A stretch of 64,000 nucleotides of DNA from CAWAHD01 sp963781785 (GTDB taxonomy: Bacteria > Planctomycetota > Planctomycetia > Isosphaerales > Isosphaeraceae): assembly GCA_963781785.1 (NCBI GenBank), contig CAWAHD010000005.1, forward strand, positions 2,418,001 to 2,482,000, in the 5' to 3' direction. Positions 1 to 10,035 of this stretch are shown piece by piece (the stretch's first letter is position 1; each line of letters begins with the position of its first letter). A model generated the notes under the pieces. It saw nothing but the letters and a program-made list of their open reading frames with translations. It was not told where the DNA came from and made no database searches. The position numbers and the translations under genes are program-made.

Positions 1-678
1 ATGATGATCAACTGCGACATGGTGGGCCGCTTGAACGCCAAGAGCGAGCTCACCATGATCGGCACCGGCTCGACGCCCGGCATGGACCAGTTGGCCGATC
101 GACTCGGCCGCAAGGAAGGGCTCACGATCAAGAAGGTGGCCGGAATGAGCGACGGTTTCGGCGGCAGCGACCACGAATCGTTCTACGACAAGGGAATCCC
201 GATTCTCTTTGCCTTTACCGGCCTTCATCGCGAGTATCACCGCCCGAGCGACGATTCCGACCTGATCAATTTTCCGGGAATGGCCAGAGTCGCCGATTAC
301 CTCGAGGTGCTTGCCCTCGACGTCATTCGCCGGCCCGAGCGGCCGGCGTTCGTCAAGCTCACCCGGCCAGCTCGTCCGGCCGAATCGAAAGACCCCGCAC
401 GGACGGGAATGTCGGTCTACATGGGGACGATGCCCGACTATACCTATGAAGGCAAAGACGGCCTGAAGCTTTCCGGGGTCCGCGAGGGTGGGCCGGCTGA
501 TCAAGGAGGGCTCAAGGAAGGCGACCTCATCATCCGCTTCAACGGCAGGCCGGTGGGAACGATCTACGACTACATGGACTGCCTGAAGCAAGGCGCGCCC
601 GGGCAGAAGGTGGAAATCGTGGTCAAGCGCAACGACAAGGAGCTCAAGCTCAAGGTCACCCTCGGGAGCCGGCCTTGA
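1..678 (+). CDS. M28-family metallopeptidase with C-terminal PDZ domain (5' partial)
   Basis: Only the C-terminal half lies in the window; the first codon shown is an internal Met. Residues 1-105 are the end of a zinc aminopeptidase fold of the M28 type: NCDMVGR carries a metal-ligand Asp, GGSDHESF is the typical SDHxxF segment, and HREYHRPSDDSDLINF carries the last His ligand. From about residue 135 a PDZ domain follows (LSGVREGGPADQGGLKEGD, then IIRFNGRPV), as in many secreted planctomycete M28 peptidases. The signal peptide would lie upstream of the window. Expected role: extracytoplasmic removal of N-terminal residues from peptides. The stop codon overlaps a TTG start for the next gene (TTGA), which suggests translational coupling. 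Confidence 0.85.
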   Translation: MMINCDMVGRLNAKSELTMIGTGSTPGMDQLADRLGRKEGLTIKKVAGMSDGFGGSDHESFYDKGIPILFAFTGLHREYHRPSDDSDLINFPGMARVADYLEVLALDVIRRPERPAFVKLTRPARPAESKDPARTGMSVYMGTMPDYTYEGKDGLKLSGVREGGPADQGGLKEGDLIIRFNGRPVGTIYDYMDCLKQGAPGQKVEIVVKRNDKELKLKVTLGSRP

Positions 679-1989
679 GAGGCGGACCGCTCGTGCTGGT
701 CGACAGGGACGGGTTACGAGCGATCGTTCTGGCACTGGCTTCAATCGGATGCGCCCCTGGCTGGTTGCAGTCGTGCCGAGCCCGACCGGCTCCTGGTCGC
801 GACGAGATGGCCCAGGCGCGATCGCGAGCGGCTGGAATCCGAGTTCCGCGACTGGGTCGCCGCCTCCGACGACCATCTCGGACGCCGGCCTGCGCGCCTG
901 GAGTGGATGACGGTCGCCTCGGAAGGGGACCTGGTTGCCTCGGCGCACCGCGCCGAGCCACCGGAAGTGTTGCTCGGCGGCTCGCCGACCACCTTCAACC
1001 TGCTGAGTGTGATGAATCAGCTTGCACCGATTGACTCGGCCGGCTCGTCGCTCTGGTGTGGCTCTCGCCGCCCCGAGACCCGGGAGCCGTCAGCAATTCC
1101 GCAGCCGGCTGCCCGGGCGAGCGCCGTTGAGGGCCGCGCTCTTGATGAGCACGGCTCCAAGAACGTCAGAAGCGGGGCGGCTCAGACCGCCGAATTCCGG
1201 GATCCTCGCACCGATCCAGCCTCGCTCGCGTCGGCCTTGAATCAACTCGACACAGGGCGCTTTAGCGACGGCTACGCGCAACTGGTGAACTCCGCGGCGA
1301 CCCACGGCCGCATCGGTCGAAGGCCGGGGACGGACCTCCCGGGCGATCGGGGCGGCGAGTCCGCGGTCACCGTCGGCGATCTAGCGCGGGCAGCCGGACC
1401 GGTGCCCACCGAGGGCGTGGCGATTCTCCGCGGGGCCCGCTCACAGGACCTCGCCCAAGGCTTCCTTCGATTCCTGGTCGAGACACAGCGCACTCTGCCC
1501 GGTAGAATTGCGGCGGGAACTCCGTCCGTGGGCGACTCGGATTACACATCTCTGGTGGCTGACCTGCTCGGTGCGACCCTGGTCGACGGGCAGGACGAGC
1601 TGTGGGCGGCGTGGCGATCGCTCGCTTCTCTGGACGACTCCCGTCAGGCGCGCTCCTGGCTCACCGAGCCGCCGCCCTGGCCGCCGGTTTCTGTGGCCAG
1701 GTACCTGGGCCGCGAGGGAGACAAGGCCATGACTCTGATCGAGACGCTGGCCGCGGAGCTGGCTCCCGATCCCGCCGTGCGCTCCTGGCTGATCCGGAGC
1801 TGGCTCTCTCCGCGGCGCCCGCTTGATGCGAAGCTCCTGGCCGAGCTGGCTCAGGCGGCCGGGGGCCGGCTGTGCCGCGAGCCCAGGTTCCGCGCGTGGC
1901 TTCGCGAGGAATGGACGGCCTCGGCGCGCCAGCGTTATCGTCGTATTGCACGCTGGGCCGCCGCCAGGAAATCCGCCGCGCTCCCATGA
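675..1989 (+). CDS. Probable ABC-transporter solute-binding lipoprotein (frameshifted)
   Basis: Translation from TTG 675 gives a lipoprotein signal peptide with lipobox LASIGC (Cys about residue 26). After about position 775 the credible protein continues one frame on (+1): EPDRLLVATRW, RRDRERLESEF, VLLGGSPTTFNLL and, near the end, VPTEGVAILRGARSQDLAQ. The last stretch resembles the 'restore and keep residues' region of iron(III)-type periplasmic binding proteins. Removing one base near 775-777 would restore a single protein of about 437 residues. The next gene is an ABC ATPase 16 bases downstream, and a permease of the iron(III)/thiamine type lies at 4272, so a substrate-binding role fits. 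The substrate cannot be told. The family is uncertain because no single signature is decisive. Confidence 0.6.
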
Positions 1990-2005
1990 GGCTCTACTTG
2001 ACACC

Positions 2006-3102
2006 ATGATCCGCGTCATCCTGGAAGGACTGCATAAGCGATTCGGCGCCATCGCCGCCGTTGACGGCGCATCGCTGGAGCTCCGACCCGGTGAGTTGAC
2101 GTACTTGCTCGGCCCGCCGGGGGCGGGAAAAACGACCCTGGCTCGACTCGTGGCTGGCCTGGAATCCCTCGATGACGGCGAGATCTATTTCGGAGAGCGG
2201 ATGGTCCACCGGCTTCCGCCCGTCGAACGGCGCGTCGGCATGGTGTTCGAAGACCTGGGATTGTGGCCGGCCCTGACGGTGCTCGACAACGTCGGTTACC
2301 CGCTCAAGGTCCAGAAGCTGTCCCGTCAGGAGCGACGACGACGCGTCGCCGAGATCCTGACCGCCCTGCGGATCGACAGCCTGGCCGGCCGCCGCCCGAG
2401 CCAGTTGACGGCGCCTCAGCGATTGCGAACCGCTCTGGCCCGGCGCCTGTGACCCAGCCTGAGGTTCTGGTCCTGGACGCTCCCCTGGCCCCGCTGGACC
2501 CGCGGATCCGCGAGGAGTGCCGCGACGACCTCCGGCGGATTCATCTTGAGGCCGCCGTGACGATCCTGGTCTTGACCGACGACGCCGCCGAAGCACTTGC
2601 GCTGGCCGACCGGCTCGCGGTCATGGACCTCGGCAAGATCGTCCAGGTCGGCCCGCCGCAGGAACTCTACTCCCGGCCCCACGATGTCTTCGTGGCGCGG
2701 ATGCTGGGGCCAACCAACCTGCTGCAAGGCCAGCTCGAAAGCCAGATGAACGACCACCGGGGCGAGGTCGTGGTTCGCACCCCGCTGGGACGGCTGATCG
2801 GCCAGATGATCCCGGGCCACACCAACCACGGCACAGCGGTGACCATCTCGGTGCGCCCCGAAACGGTCTGCGTGGGGCCCACCACGCCCGCAGGCTGGAA
2901 CCGGTTCCCGGCAACCATCGAGCGGATCATTTTCCGAGGCGAGATCCGCCAGATCCATGCACGGGGCCCGGGCGAGTGGCCGATCACCGTCTCGGCGCTG
3001 CAAAGCCAGTCTCAGAATCTGCGAGAAGGCCAGAGCCTCACCCTCTCGGTCGCTCCCGAGCATGTGGTCGTTCTGCCTGGAAAGTTTGCAGTCACATTCT
3101 GA
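2006..3102 (+). CDS. ABC transporter ATP-binding protein (frameshifted)
   Basis: Starts at ATG 2006. Walker A is GPPGAGKTT (about residues 36-44), the Q-loop region reads GMVFEDLGLWPALTVLDNVGY, and the signature region is degenerate (SQLTAPQRLRTALARR instead of LSGGQ). The frame then closes at 2452, but the next frame (-1) supplies the rest: VTQPEVLVLDAPLAPLDPR (Walker B with Ala in place of the catalytic-Glu position), then ILVLTDDAAEALALADR (H-loop position occupied by Asp) and a TOBE-like C-terminus. One base appears to be missing near 2440-2448, in a C/G-rich run. The replaced Q/E/H-type residues suggest either an atypical ATPase of planctomycete type or lower activity. It overlaps the convergent oxidoreductase by 11 bases. 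Confidence 0.75.
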
Positions 3103-4099
3103 TCACGACTTTGCCGAAGTGAGTTCCGCTTTCGAGATGCTTGAAGGCCTGGGGTGCCTCTTCGAACTCGAACACACGATCGATAACCGGGTGCAGCCCG
3201 CCGGCCTCGATCGCGCGGTTCATGCTTTCGAACATGGCTCGGGAGCCGACGAAGATCCCCTGCACGCGGATGTGCTTCATCAAAATCGGCACAAAATTCA
3301 CGTCGCCTGCGCCACTGAGCACACCGATCAAGGCGATGTAGCCTCCGAGGCGAACCGCCCGCAGCGATTTCGGCAACGTCCCCGCACCGCCAACTTCGAC
3401 AATCTGGTCAACCCCTTTCCCGCCGGTCAGCTCGCGGACCTTCTTGTCCCAGTCGCTGGTCGTCCGGTAATTGATCCCAAGGGTGGCGCCAAGCTCGAGT
3501 GCGCGGGCAAGCTTCTGGTCGTTGCCCGAGGTCGCAATCACGCGTGCCCCAGCCAGCCGCGCAAACTGGATTGCAAACAGAGACACCCCACCCGTGCCCA
3601 GCGTGAGCACCGTGTCGCCGGGCTCGAGCCCACCGCTTGCGAACAGGGCATTCCAGGCGGTCACGCCCGCGCACGGCAAGCTTGCGGCTTCCTCAAAGCT
3701 CAGGTGGGCCGGGATCGGCAAGAGCGCCTGCTCGGGCAGTGCGACCAGTTCCGCCAGCATGCCTTTGCCGCCTGCACCGAGCGCCGAGCGTGCTTTCTCC
3801 TCATCGGGCGGCCCTTCCAGCCACCCAGGCATGAACGGGGCGACGACTCGTGCGCCCGCCGTGAACCGTGAGGCGTTCTCTCCCGTCGCGATCACTTCTC
3901 CAGCGCCGTCCGACACGGGGACGAACGGGAGCCGCAGCTTGGGGTTGTACGTCCCGTTCGACACGATCAGATCCCGGAAGTTGAGCGACACCGCACGAAT
4001 CCGCAACAGGACTTCCCCCTGGCCGGGCGTGGGGTCCGGCAGCGACTCGTGCCTCAGCCCGTCCGCACCCTTGAACTCATGAAGCCGATAGACCTTCAT
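3092..4099 (-). CDS. Zinc-type medium-chain dehydrogenase/reductase (NAD(P)-dependent alcohol dehydrogenase)
   Basis: A 335-residue MDR protein. The GroES-like catalytic domain begins MKVYRLHEFKG and includes SLNFRDLIVSNG and VPVSDGAGEV; the usual Cys zinc ligand is absent at NFRD, placing it with the quinone-oxidoreductase-like branch. The Rossmann domain shows the nucleotide motif TLGTGGVSLFAIQFARLAGA (about residues 166-185). It is oriented against its neighbours and separates the transporter ATPase from the permease gene, overlapping the ATPase 3' end. Substrate not predictable. The frame is intact over the full family length. Confidence 0.85.
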   Translation of the reverse strand: MKVYRLHEFKGADGLRHESLPDPTPGQGEVLLRIRAVSLNFRDLIVSNGTYNPKLRLPFVPVSDGAGEVIATGENASRFTAGARVVAPFMPGWLEGPPDEEKARSALGAGGKGMLAELVALPEQALLPIPAHLSFEEAASLPCAGVTAWNALFASGGLEPGDTVLTLGTGGVSLFAIQFARLAGARVIATSGNDQKLARALELGATLGINYRTTSDWDKKVRELTGGKGVDQIVEVGGAGTLPKSLRAVRLGGYIALIGVLSGAGDVNFVPILMKHIRVQGIFVGSRAMFESMNRAIEAGGLHPVIDRVFEFEEAPQAFKHLESGTHFGKVVIRM

Positions 4100-4271
4100 G
4101 GCATGACCTTTCGATCGAAAGAGACCGCGGTCGAGTCGGAGCCGGCACGCACGCGGCGCACGTCCCGTGCACCATTCTATCGTCCCCTGATGGTGTATCC
4201 TATTTCTCGTTAACTGTTACGATGACAGAGGCGACGAACCGGGGACAAAGGACGAAGAATCGGAAACCGGC

Positions 4272-6059
4272 ATGGTGAGATTTCGCTGGCTGGGCGTGGC
4301 GACAAGGTGCCTTCTGGGCGTGATCCAGGCCGCCGTGCTCCTGGGGCTCTTGGCGGCCGTCGTGGTCGACAGGGGGCCGGAGGGCGAATCGAGGCTCACA
4401 GCGCATCTTCTGCCGCTGGTGCTCTGGATCTTCGACGATTTTGCGTGGACGTGCGCTCGGAACAGCCTGGTGTTTGCGATCGTCATGTCGCTTTTCGCGC
4501 TGGCTCTTGGCGTCGCCTTGCGGGGCGAGGTCGGGCGGATCAGGTCGCTGCGAGGGTCGGGCCTGGCGGGGGCGGCCGTGGCCATCCTGGCAGCCTCACC
4601 CGCGTTCATGGCGCTGGGCCTCACGGGGCTGTTCGGCCCGGTCAGCGGATGGCCCTGGCCGTTGTCGACCCCGGACCCGGCAAGCGGGGGGACCAGCCTT
4701 GAGAGCTGGCGCGGGTTGCCGGTCTTTTTCGTATGGGTGTGGGCGAGCTTGCCCGGCGCCGTCGCCTGGGTGTGGCTGGCGGCCGAGCCGTCATTCCAGC
4801 GGCTGGAGCCGTCGTGGGCAGCGACGGCGCGGCTGGCCGGATCAGGACGTTTCCGGATCTTCCGAGACTTGACCTGGCCAATCATCCGCCCGCCGGCGGC
4901 CCGGGCCGCCGGCCAGATCTTCGTTTTCTCGCTCGTCGAGCCGGGCGCTTCCCTGATCCTGGGCCTGCGGCGCACGCTCGCCTATCAGATCGTCGACGCC
5001 GCGGCCGGGCCCGAGCCGTTTCCCCGCGCGGCCGTCTGGGTGGTCATGGCGGGGCTCCTTGGCCTGGCCGGTTGGACGGTCTTCCGCTGGCGGGGTGGCA
5101 AGCCGATTCTCGATACCCCATCAGGCAATGCGGGAGGCGCCGTCAACATCGACCACGCAATCCGCGCGACTTCGCTGCGCACGTTGCTGGCGATTCTGAG
5201 CGTGGCTGCGTGGTCCTTGTTCGCATGGCTGCCGATCGTCGGGCTCGTGCGCCTGGCCTTGGGCGGCGGATGGTATCGGACCGATCCGGGTGAAGCGTCT
5301 CTCGTCTCTCTGATCGGACGGCTGCGCAGCCTCGGCGAACCACCGGTGCCAGCGGTTGCGCTCAACTCGTTGATCTTCGGTCTGGAAGTCGCCTGCGGGA
5401 TCGTGGTGATCTCATGGCTCGTTCCTCCGGATCGCGCGATTTCGTCCCGGCGCAGCCTGGTGGGCCGGCTGATCCGGCCGAGCTTCGTGACGCCGGCTCT
5501 CCTTCCAGGAATCGCGGTGCTGGCGTTGCCGTGGCTCGCCGCCCTGGCATCGACATTCCTGCGTGAATCGGGCTGGTCGAATACCGGGCTAATCCTCGAG
5601 AAGTTTTCCGATTCGCTCGACCCCCGACAGACGTCAGGCTCGCCGATGGGATGCGCCGTGGGTTTGTTCCTGCTGCCATGGTACCTGAAGAGCCGGCAGA
5701 GCCATGTCCTCTTGGCTCGGAATCACGCCCGCGGCGACTCGGCCGTCGACGCCGCGATCCTGGTCGGCGCACCGCGATGGCGGGCTCGCGTGCTCGCCGC
5801 GCCGGATCGGCCGGTCCGCGGGCTGGGCCGGTTCGTTCTGGTGTGGGCTCTTGCCGCCACGAACGTGACGCCCGCCCTGCTCTTCTTGTCCGCGGCCCGA
5901 CTGTCCGTCGGGCAGGAAATCCTGATCCTGGCCGGCCAGAACGGCGAAGGCCCGTCGATCGCGGCCGCGATGGCCCTGGGAGCGATCGCCGTCAATCTCG
6001 GTGCGCTGGCGATCGCGCGAGTGACGTCGGCCGTTCCCCACGCCGACTCGCTAACGTGA
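4272..6059 (+). CDS. Iron(III)-type ABC transporter permease, two fused modules
   Basis: A 595-residue very hydrophobic protein with about twelve membrane segments in two halves, as in FbpB/ThiP-like permeases. Each half has a region corresponding to the EAA cytoplasmic loop: AATARLAGSGRFRIFRDLTW in the first and DAAILVGAPRWRARVLAAPD in the second. With the lipoprotein at 675 and the ATPase at 2006 it would complete an importer for a small ligand such as ferric iron or a phosphorylated compound; the substrate is inferred only from family resemblance. It stands in its own transcription unit because the opposite-strand oxidoreductase lies between it and the ATPase. Its stop overlaps the 3' end of the next minus-strand gene. 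Confidence 0.8.
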   Translation: MVRFRWLGVATRCLLGVIQAAVLLGLLAAVVVDRGPEGESRLTAHLLPLVLWIFDDFAWTCARNSLVFAIVMSLFALALGVALRGEVGRIRSLRGSGLAGAAVAILAASPAFMALGLTGLFGPVSGWPWPLSTPDPASGGTSLESWRGLPVFFVWVWASLPGAVAWVWLAAEPSFQRLEPSWAATARLAGSGRFRIFRDLTWPIIRPPAARAAGQIFVFSLVEPGASLILGLRRTLAYQIVDAAAGPEPFPRAAVWVVMAGLLGLAGWTVFRWRGGKPILDTPSGNAGGAVNIDHAIRATSLRTLLAILSVAAWSLFAWLPIVGLVRLALGGGWYRTDPGEASLVSLIGRLRSLGEPPVPAVALNSLIFGLEVACGIVVISWLVPPDRAISSRRSLVGRLIRPSFVTPALLPGIAVLALPWLAALASTFLRESGWSNTGLILEKFSDSLDPRQTSGSPMGCAVGLFLLPWYLKSRQSHVLLARNHARGDSAVDAAILVGAPRWRARVLAAPDRPVRGLGRFVLVWALAATNVTPALLFLSAARLSVGQEILILAGQNGEGPSIAAAMALGAIAVNLGALAIARVTSAVPHADSLT

Positions 6060-6482
6060 CCGTGAGTGGCCGTTCGGCTCTGACGGACGTATGTCCGGAA
6101 TTCTCCGGTGCCCTCTACGTTTGAAGATAACCGCGCTGAAGACGAGAGCCTGCAACGAGAGAGCCAGCGGCGCCAGGATCATCGCCCGCAGATGGGCAAA
6201 TTCACCGTGCAGCTTGATGTGGTTGCGAGGGGCGGGGTTCCGCGCATCCAACCACTGCTCCACGGCCGAAAGCCATCGGTCCGGATAGGGCCAAGGTCGA
6301 GGCCAGCTTGGGTCTGTCACGAGCACTCGATCACTCACTCGATGCCACGCCCAGGCAAAATAGAGCGTACCGAGCAATCCGATGAAAATGAATATGAGCA
6401 AGGCGCGATTGGCGCATCGCGAAAAGCCCTCGCCGCCGAATGTCGGCACGACGCACGCAGTCTCTTGGTCATCGCTCACCAT
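6051..6482 (-). CDS. Small hypothetical membrane protein
   Basis: Starting at the Met of MVSDDQETACVV gives 143 residues; the frame is open further upstream but that part has low-complexity, non-protein-like composition. There is a membrane segment at about residues 27-47 (ALLIFIFIGLLGTLYFAWAW), a middle part rich in Trp and Pro (WPRPWPYPDRWLSAVEQWL), and a second hydrophobic segment near the C-terminus (MILAPLALSLQALVFSAVIF). No family is recognised. It is divergent from carA, with about 190 bases between the two starts. Coding is supported by the two clean membrane segments, not by homology. Confidence 0.55.
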   Translation of the reverse strand: MVSDDQETACVVPTFGGEGFSRCANRALLIFIFIGLLGTLYFAWAWHRVSDRVLVTDPSWPRPWPYPDRWLSAVEQWLDARNPAPRNHIKLHGEFAHLRAMILAPLALSLQALVFSAVIFKRRGHRRIPDIRPSEPNGHSRSR

Positions 6483-6570
6483 GGCTCGAGCTCCACCCGA
6501 ACGCCCGCTCGGTGTATGATAGGAGCGGCGGAGAAAGATTTGAAGCGGACTTGCATTGCGCGCGTGATGG

Positions 6571-6599
6571 TTGGAGACCGTTGACAAAGCCGGTATGAT
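6571..6599 (+). promoter_or_regulatory. Candidate sigma-70-type promoter upstream of carA
   Basis: TTGGAG (6571-6576), 17-base spacer, TATGAT (6594-6599), ending about 70 bases before the carA ATG. The -35 is weak, the -10 good. Prediction by eye only. Confidence 0.3.
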
Positions 6600-6669
6600 C
6601 CTTCGCATCCATGAAGCCTGTGCGTGTGGCCCGCATTCGTTCGCATGACCACGAGGACCAACCCCGTCA

Positions 6670-7841
6670 ATGGACATCGCAAAACTGGCGCTCGAGGATG
6701 GCACGGTGTTCACCGGCACGGCTTTCGGGCGCGCGGTGAAAGCGACGGCGAAGTCGTTTTCAACACGAGCATGACCGGCTACCAGGAGATCCTGACCGAC
6801 CCGTCATATCACGGCCAGATCTTGGCCATGACCTATCCCCAGATCGGCAATTGCGGTGTCAACGATCAGGACGCCGAGAGCCGGCGGCCCTGGGTGCGGG
6901 GATTTGTGGTCCGCGAGCTGAGTAACCGGGTCAGCAATCACCGCGCAACAGGCTCGCTGGCGGATTATCTCGAGAAACACGGCATCATCGGGATCCAGGG
7001 GATCGACACTCGTTGCCTGGTCCGCCACATCCGCGAGCAGGGGGCCATGAAGGGAATCCTGTCGACCACCGACCAGGACGACGCCAGCCTGGTGGCCAAG
7101 GCGAAGGCAAGCCCGGGGTTGATCGGCCGCGACTTGACGCGTGAGGTCATGCCGCGAGAGTCTTTTTCGTGGGAGCTCGGCCTCGACCACACGTACCGGC
7201 TTTCGCTCGTGGGCGATGCCGCCGCCCCACGGGCCAGCGCAGTCCCGGACTCCTCGGGTCCACCCCGTCGTCCTCACGTGGTGGCCCTCGACTTCGGCAT
7301 CAAGTGGAACATTCTCCGCCATCTCACCGAGATCGGCACGCGGGTGACCGTGATGCCGGGCTCGACGCCGGCGGAGGCCATTCTGGATGCCCAGCCCGAC
7401 GGCATCTTCATCTCGAACGGCCCGGGAGACCCGCGGCCGCTCGTGGAAGCAACCGATATGGTCAAGAAACTGATCAAGAACGCGGCGGAAGCCCGAGCGA
7501 TCCCGATCTTTGGAATCTGCCTGGGTCATCAGCTCCTGGGCCAGGCCTTCGGCGCATCCACGTTCAAGCTCAAGTTCGGCCATCGGGGCGCCAATCACCC
7601 GGTCCTCAACCAGGCGACCGGCAGAATCGAGATCACGACCCAGAACCATGGCTTCGCCGTCGACACCCAGACGCTTCCCGCCCACGTCCAGCCCACTCAC
7701 ATCAACCTCTATGATAAGACCAACGAGGGCATGCGGCACACGCGGCTGCCGGTCTTCAGCGTGCAGTACCACCCCGAGGCCTCCCCCGGCCCCCACGACA
7801 GCAATTACCTCTTTGACGAATTCCGCCGCATGATCGAATAA
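6670..7841 (+). CDS. carA: Carbamoyl-phosphate synthase small (glutaminase) subunit (frameshifted near N-terminus)
   Basis: Supplies ammonia from glutamine to CarB for carbamoyl phosphate (pyrimidine and arginine synthesis). The natural start is ATG 6670 (MDIAKLALEDGTVFTGTAFG). Near 6729 the frame shifts by -1; adding one G to the GGG there gives AFGARGESDGEVVFNTS, the expected CarA N-terminus. The rest is intact: SMTGYQEILTDPSY, VALDFGIKWNILR at the start of the class I glutamine amidotransferase domain, nucleophile Cys in IFGICLGHQLLGQ, and the His/Glu pair in VQYHPEASPGPHD. About 390 residues after repair, the normal length. No carB is in the window. Confidence 0.93.
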
Positions 7842-7860
7842 ACGAATCAGGGAGAGTGGG

Positions 7861-8817
7861 TTGCGATCCTTCAAGAGCCTCAACGAGCAGGAGGTCCTCT
7901 GCCTGGCGATTTCGCTCGAGGAGGAGCACGCGCGGATCTACGCCGATTATGCCGAGAGTCTCCGGTCGAATTACCCGAGCACGGCCCAGCTCTTCGACCA
8001 CATGTCGGCCGAGGAGGACGTTCACCGCCACCGGCTGATCGAGCTCCACCGCGCACGGTTCGGCGAGCACATCCCCTTGATCCGCCGCCAGGACGTCAAG
8101 GGATTTGTCCAGCGGAAGCCCGTCTGGCTGGTGCGGCCTCTCGGTGTGAACGCCGTGCGCAAGCAGGCCGAGCTGATGGAGCTCGAGACCAGCCGATTCT
8201 ACGACGCGGCGGCCCGGCAGGCGACCGACGCCGGGATCCGGCAGTTGCTGGGCGACCTGGCGGCCGAGGAGCGCAAGCATTCTCACATCGCCGATGAGCT
8301 CGAAGGAGCCCAGCGAGCCAGCGGCGCGGCCGAGGAAGAAGCCGCCACCAGCCGCCGGCTTTTTGTCCTTCAGGTGATCCAGCCCGGCCTTGCCGGGCTC
8401 ATGGATGGCTCGGTCTCGACCTTGGCGCCCTTGTTTGCCGCGGCATTTGCGACTCATCAAAGCTGGCAGACTTTTCTGGTCGGGCTCGCCGCCAGCATGG
8501 GGGCTGGCATCAGTATGGGATTCGCCGAAGCCCTGTCCGATGACGGCACCCTGACCGGCCGCGGGCACCCCTGGACCCGCGGCGCCGTCTGCGGCTTCAT
8601 GACCGCCCTCGGCGGGCTCGGGCACACCCTCCCCTACCTGATCCCACACGTCCAGACCGCCACGGCCATCGCCGTCGGCGTCGTCCTCGTCGAGCTGGGT
8701 GTCATCGCCTGGGTCCGGCACCGGTTCATGGATACTCCCCTGATGCCGGCCGTCGTTCAGGTCGTGATCGGCGGAGTCCTCGTCTTCCTGACGGGCGTGT
8801 TGATCGGCATCTCGTGA
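7861..8817 (+). CDS. mbfA: MbfA-like membrane-bound ferritin / VIT1-family iron exporter
   Basis: TTG start at 7861, nine bases after an AGGGAG ribosome-binding site. Residues about 1-150 form a ferritin-like (rubrerythrin-type) four-helix domain with repeated metal-ligand motifs: EEEHARIY, EEDVHRHR, ELETSRFYD and EERKHSHI. The C-terminal half is a VIT1/CCC1-type transporter with several membrane helices (LMDGSVSTLAPLFAAAF, GISMGFAEALSDDG, and two pairs near the C-terminus). The combination is known from MbfA, which exports iron and protects against peroxide stress. It lies 19 bases after carA on the same strand. Complete and intact. Confidence 0.85.
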   Translation: MRSFKSLNEQEVLCLAISLEEEHARIYADYAESLRSNYPSTAQLFDHMSAEEDVHRHRLIELHRARFGEHIPLIRRQDVKGFVQRKPVWLVRPLGVNAVRKQAELMELETSRFYDAAARQATDAGIRQLLGDLAAEERKHSHIADELEGAQRASGAAEEEAATSRRLFVLQVIQPGLAGLMDGSVSTLAPLFAAAFATHQSWQTFLVGLAASMGAGISMGFAEALSDDGTLTGRGHPWTRGAVCGFMTALGGLGHTLPYLIPHVQTATAIAVGVVLVELGVIAWVRHRFMDTPLMPAVVQVVIGGVLVFLTGVLIGIS

Positions 8818-8876
8818 GTGGGCGAATCCACCTGTCAAGAAGAGAGGCTGCCAGACGAAAGGAGTATCCACCTCAG

Positions 8877-9485
8877 ATGTCCGCCACCATCCGTCTCGCC
8901 ACCCTGGCAGACGCCGGGGCGATCCTCGAAATCTACGCTCCGTTCTGCGCGGGCACTCCCGTCTCGTTCGAAACCGAGCCACCGACCGCCGAGGAAATAC
9001 GGCATCGAATCAACAAGACCCTCGACATCCTCCCCTGGCTCGTCTGCGAGGACGCGGACCAGGTGCTCGGATACGCCTATGCCAGCCGGCATCGGGAGCG
9101 GGCCGGGTATCGCTGGTCGGTCGACGTGTCGGTCTACGTCCGCGAAGGCTGGCGCGGGTCAGGGATCGGCCGGGCGCTCTATACGTCGCTGTTCGCGATC
9201 CTCAGACTCCAGGGCTTTTTCAACATCGTCGCCGGAATCAGCCTGCCGAACCCCGCCAGCGTGGCACTCCATGAAGCGATGGGCATGCTCCCCGTTGCAG
9301 TCTATCCCGCGATCGGCTTCAAGTGCGGTGCGTGGCATGACGTCGGCTGGTGGCAGCTCGCACTGCGCCCGGAGGCGCTGGAACCCAACGAGCCGATCAA
9401 CCTCCCGTCTGTGCGCGATCTACCCGGATTCGCCGACGCGATCGGTGCCGGGGCGAGCCGCTTGAAGGTCGCGGTCTCCCGGTAA
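8877..9485 (+). CDS. GNAT N-acetyltransferase, phosphinothricin acetyltransferase-like
   Basis: Start ATG 8877 gives 202 residues. The fold markers of the Pat/Bar branch are present: SATIRLATLADAGAILEIYA at the N-terminus, the segment PVSFETEPP, the acetyl-CoA binding loop REGWRGSGIGRALY, and the late block GISLPNPASVALHEAMG. Members acetylate phosphinothricin, methionine sulfone or other small amino-group compounds; the native substrate here is unknown. It follows the MbfA-like gene with a gap of 59 bases, so co-transcription is possible. Confidence 0.85.
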   Translation: MSATIRLATLADAGAILEIYAPFCAGTPVSFETEPPTAEEIRHRINKTLDILPWLVCEDADQVLGYAYASRHRERAGYRWSVDVSVYVREGWRGSGIGRALYTSLFAILRLQGFFNIVAGISLPNPASVALHEAMGMLPVAVYPAIGFKCGAWHDVGWWQLALRPEALEPNEPINLPSVRDLPGFADAIGAGASRLKVAVSR

Positions 9486-9582
9486 TTCCGGTCCTTAGGA
9501 ACGGCACGTGCTTTGCGGCTTCGTGTCCTCCTATTGCACATCGGCGTCCATTCAAACGTACCAAGCAAGCGGGAGTGAATTC

Positions 9583-10018
9583 ATGCCACTCACATCAACC
9601 AGTCAAGCCCACATTGCTTACGAGTTGAACGACGACAGCGACCCCGCGGTGGTGGTCATTGAGTTCCCTGAGCCCAGAAATCGTTGGTCCCCACCACGCA
9701 ATTGAGTTAGGGGAACAACTCGCATCGCTGCTCCGGGCTGGCCTGCCGCAAAACTTCCTCATCGATTTCGCCAACGTCCGGTCGCTCGGCAGCAGCGCAT
9801 TTGCCGAGATCGTTGCGTTCGCCCAGGAGGTCGGGCGGTTGCCTGTCTGCAACATGCAACAGAACCTGCGGCTCGGCGCCGCCCTGATCGGGCTGGAAGA
9901 TTACACCGAGTTCGCGGACGACCGGCGAGCCGGGATCAATTTGGCCCGCAAGGCCGCCATCCGCAGTCAAGAAGAGACCGTGGATTATCCCGCATCGAGG
10001 CTCGACGACTCGGACTGA
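9583..10018 (+). CDS. STAS-domain protein, anti-sigma-factor-antagonist type (frameshifted)
   Basis: The N-terminal part reads MPLTSTSQAHIAYELNDD from ATG 9583 up to VVVIEFPEP; the remainder continues one frame on as SPEIVGPHHAIELGEQ, FLIDFANVRSLGSSAFAEIV and LGAALIGLEDYTEFADD. Dropping one C from the CCC at 9666-9668 restores a continuous STAS domain of about 145 residues. The switchable Ser is likely within RSLGSSAF. Such proteins bind and release a kinase or anti-sigma partner; none is encoded beside it. Confidence 0.75.
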
Positions 10019-10035
10019 GCACACGGCTCAGCTCA

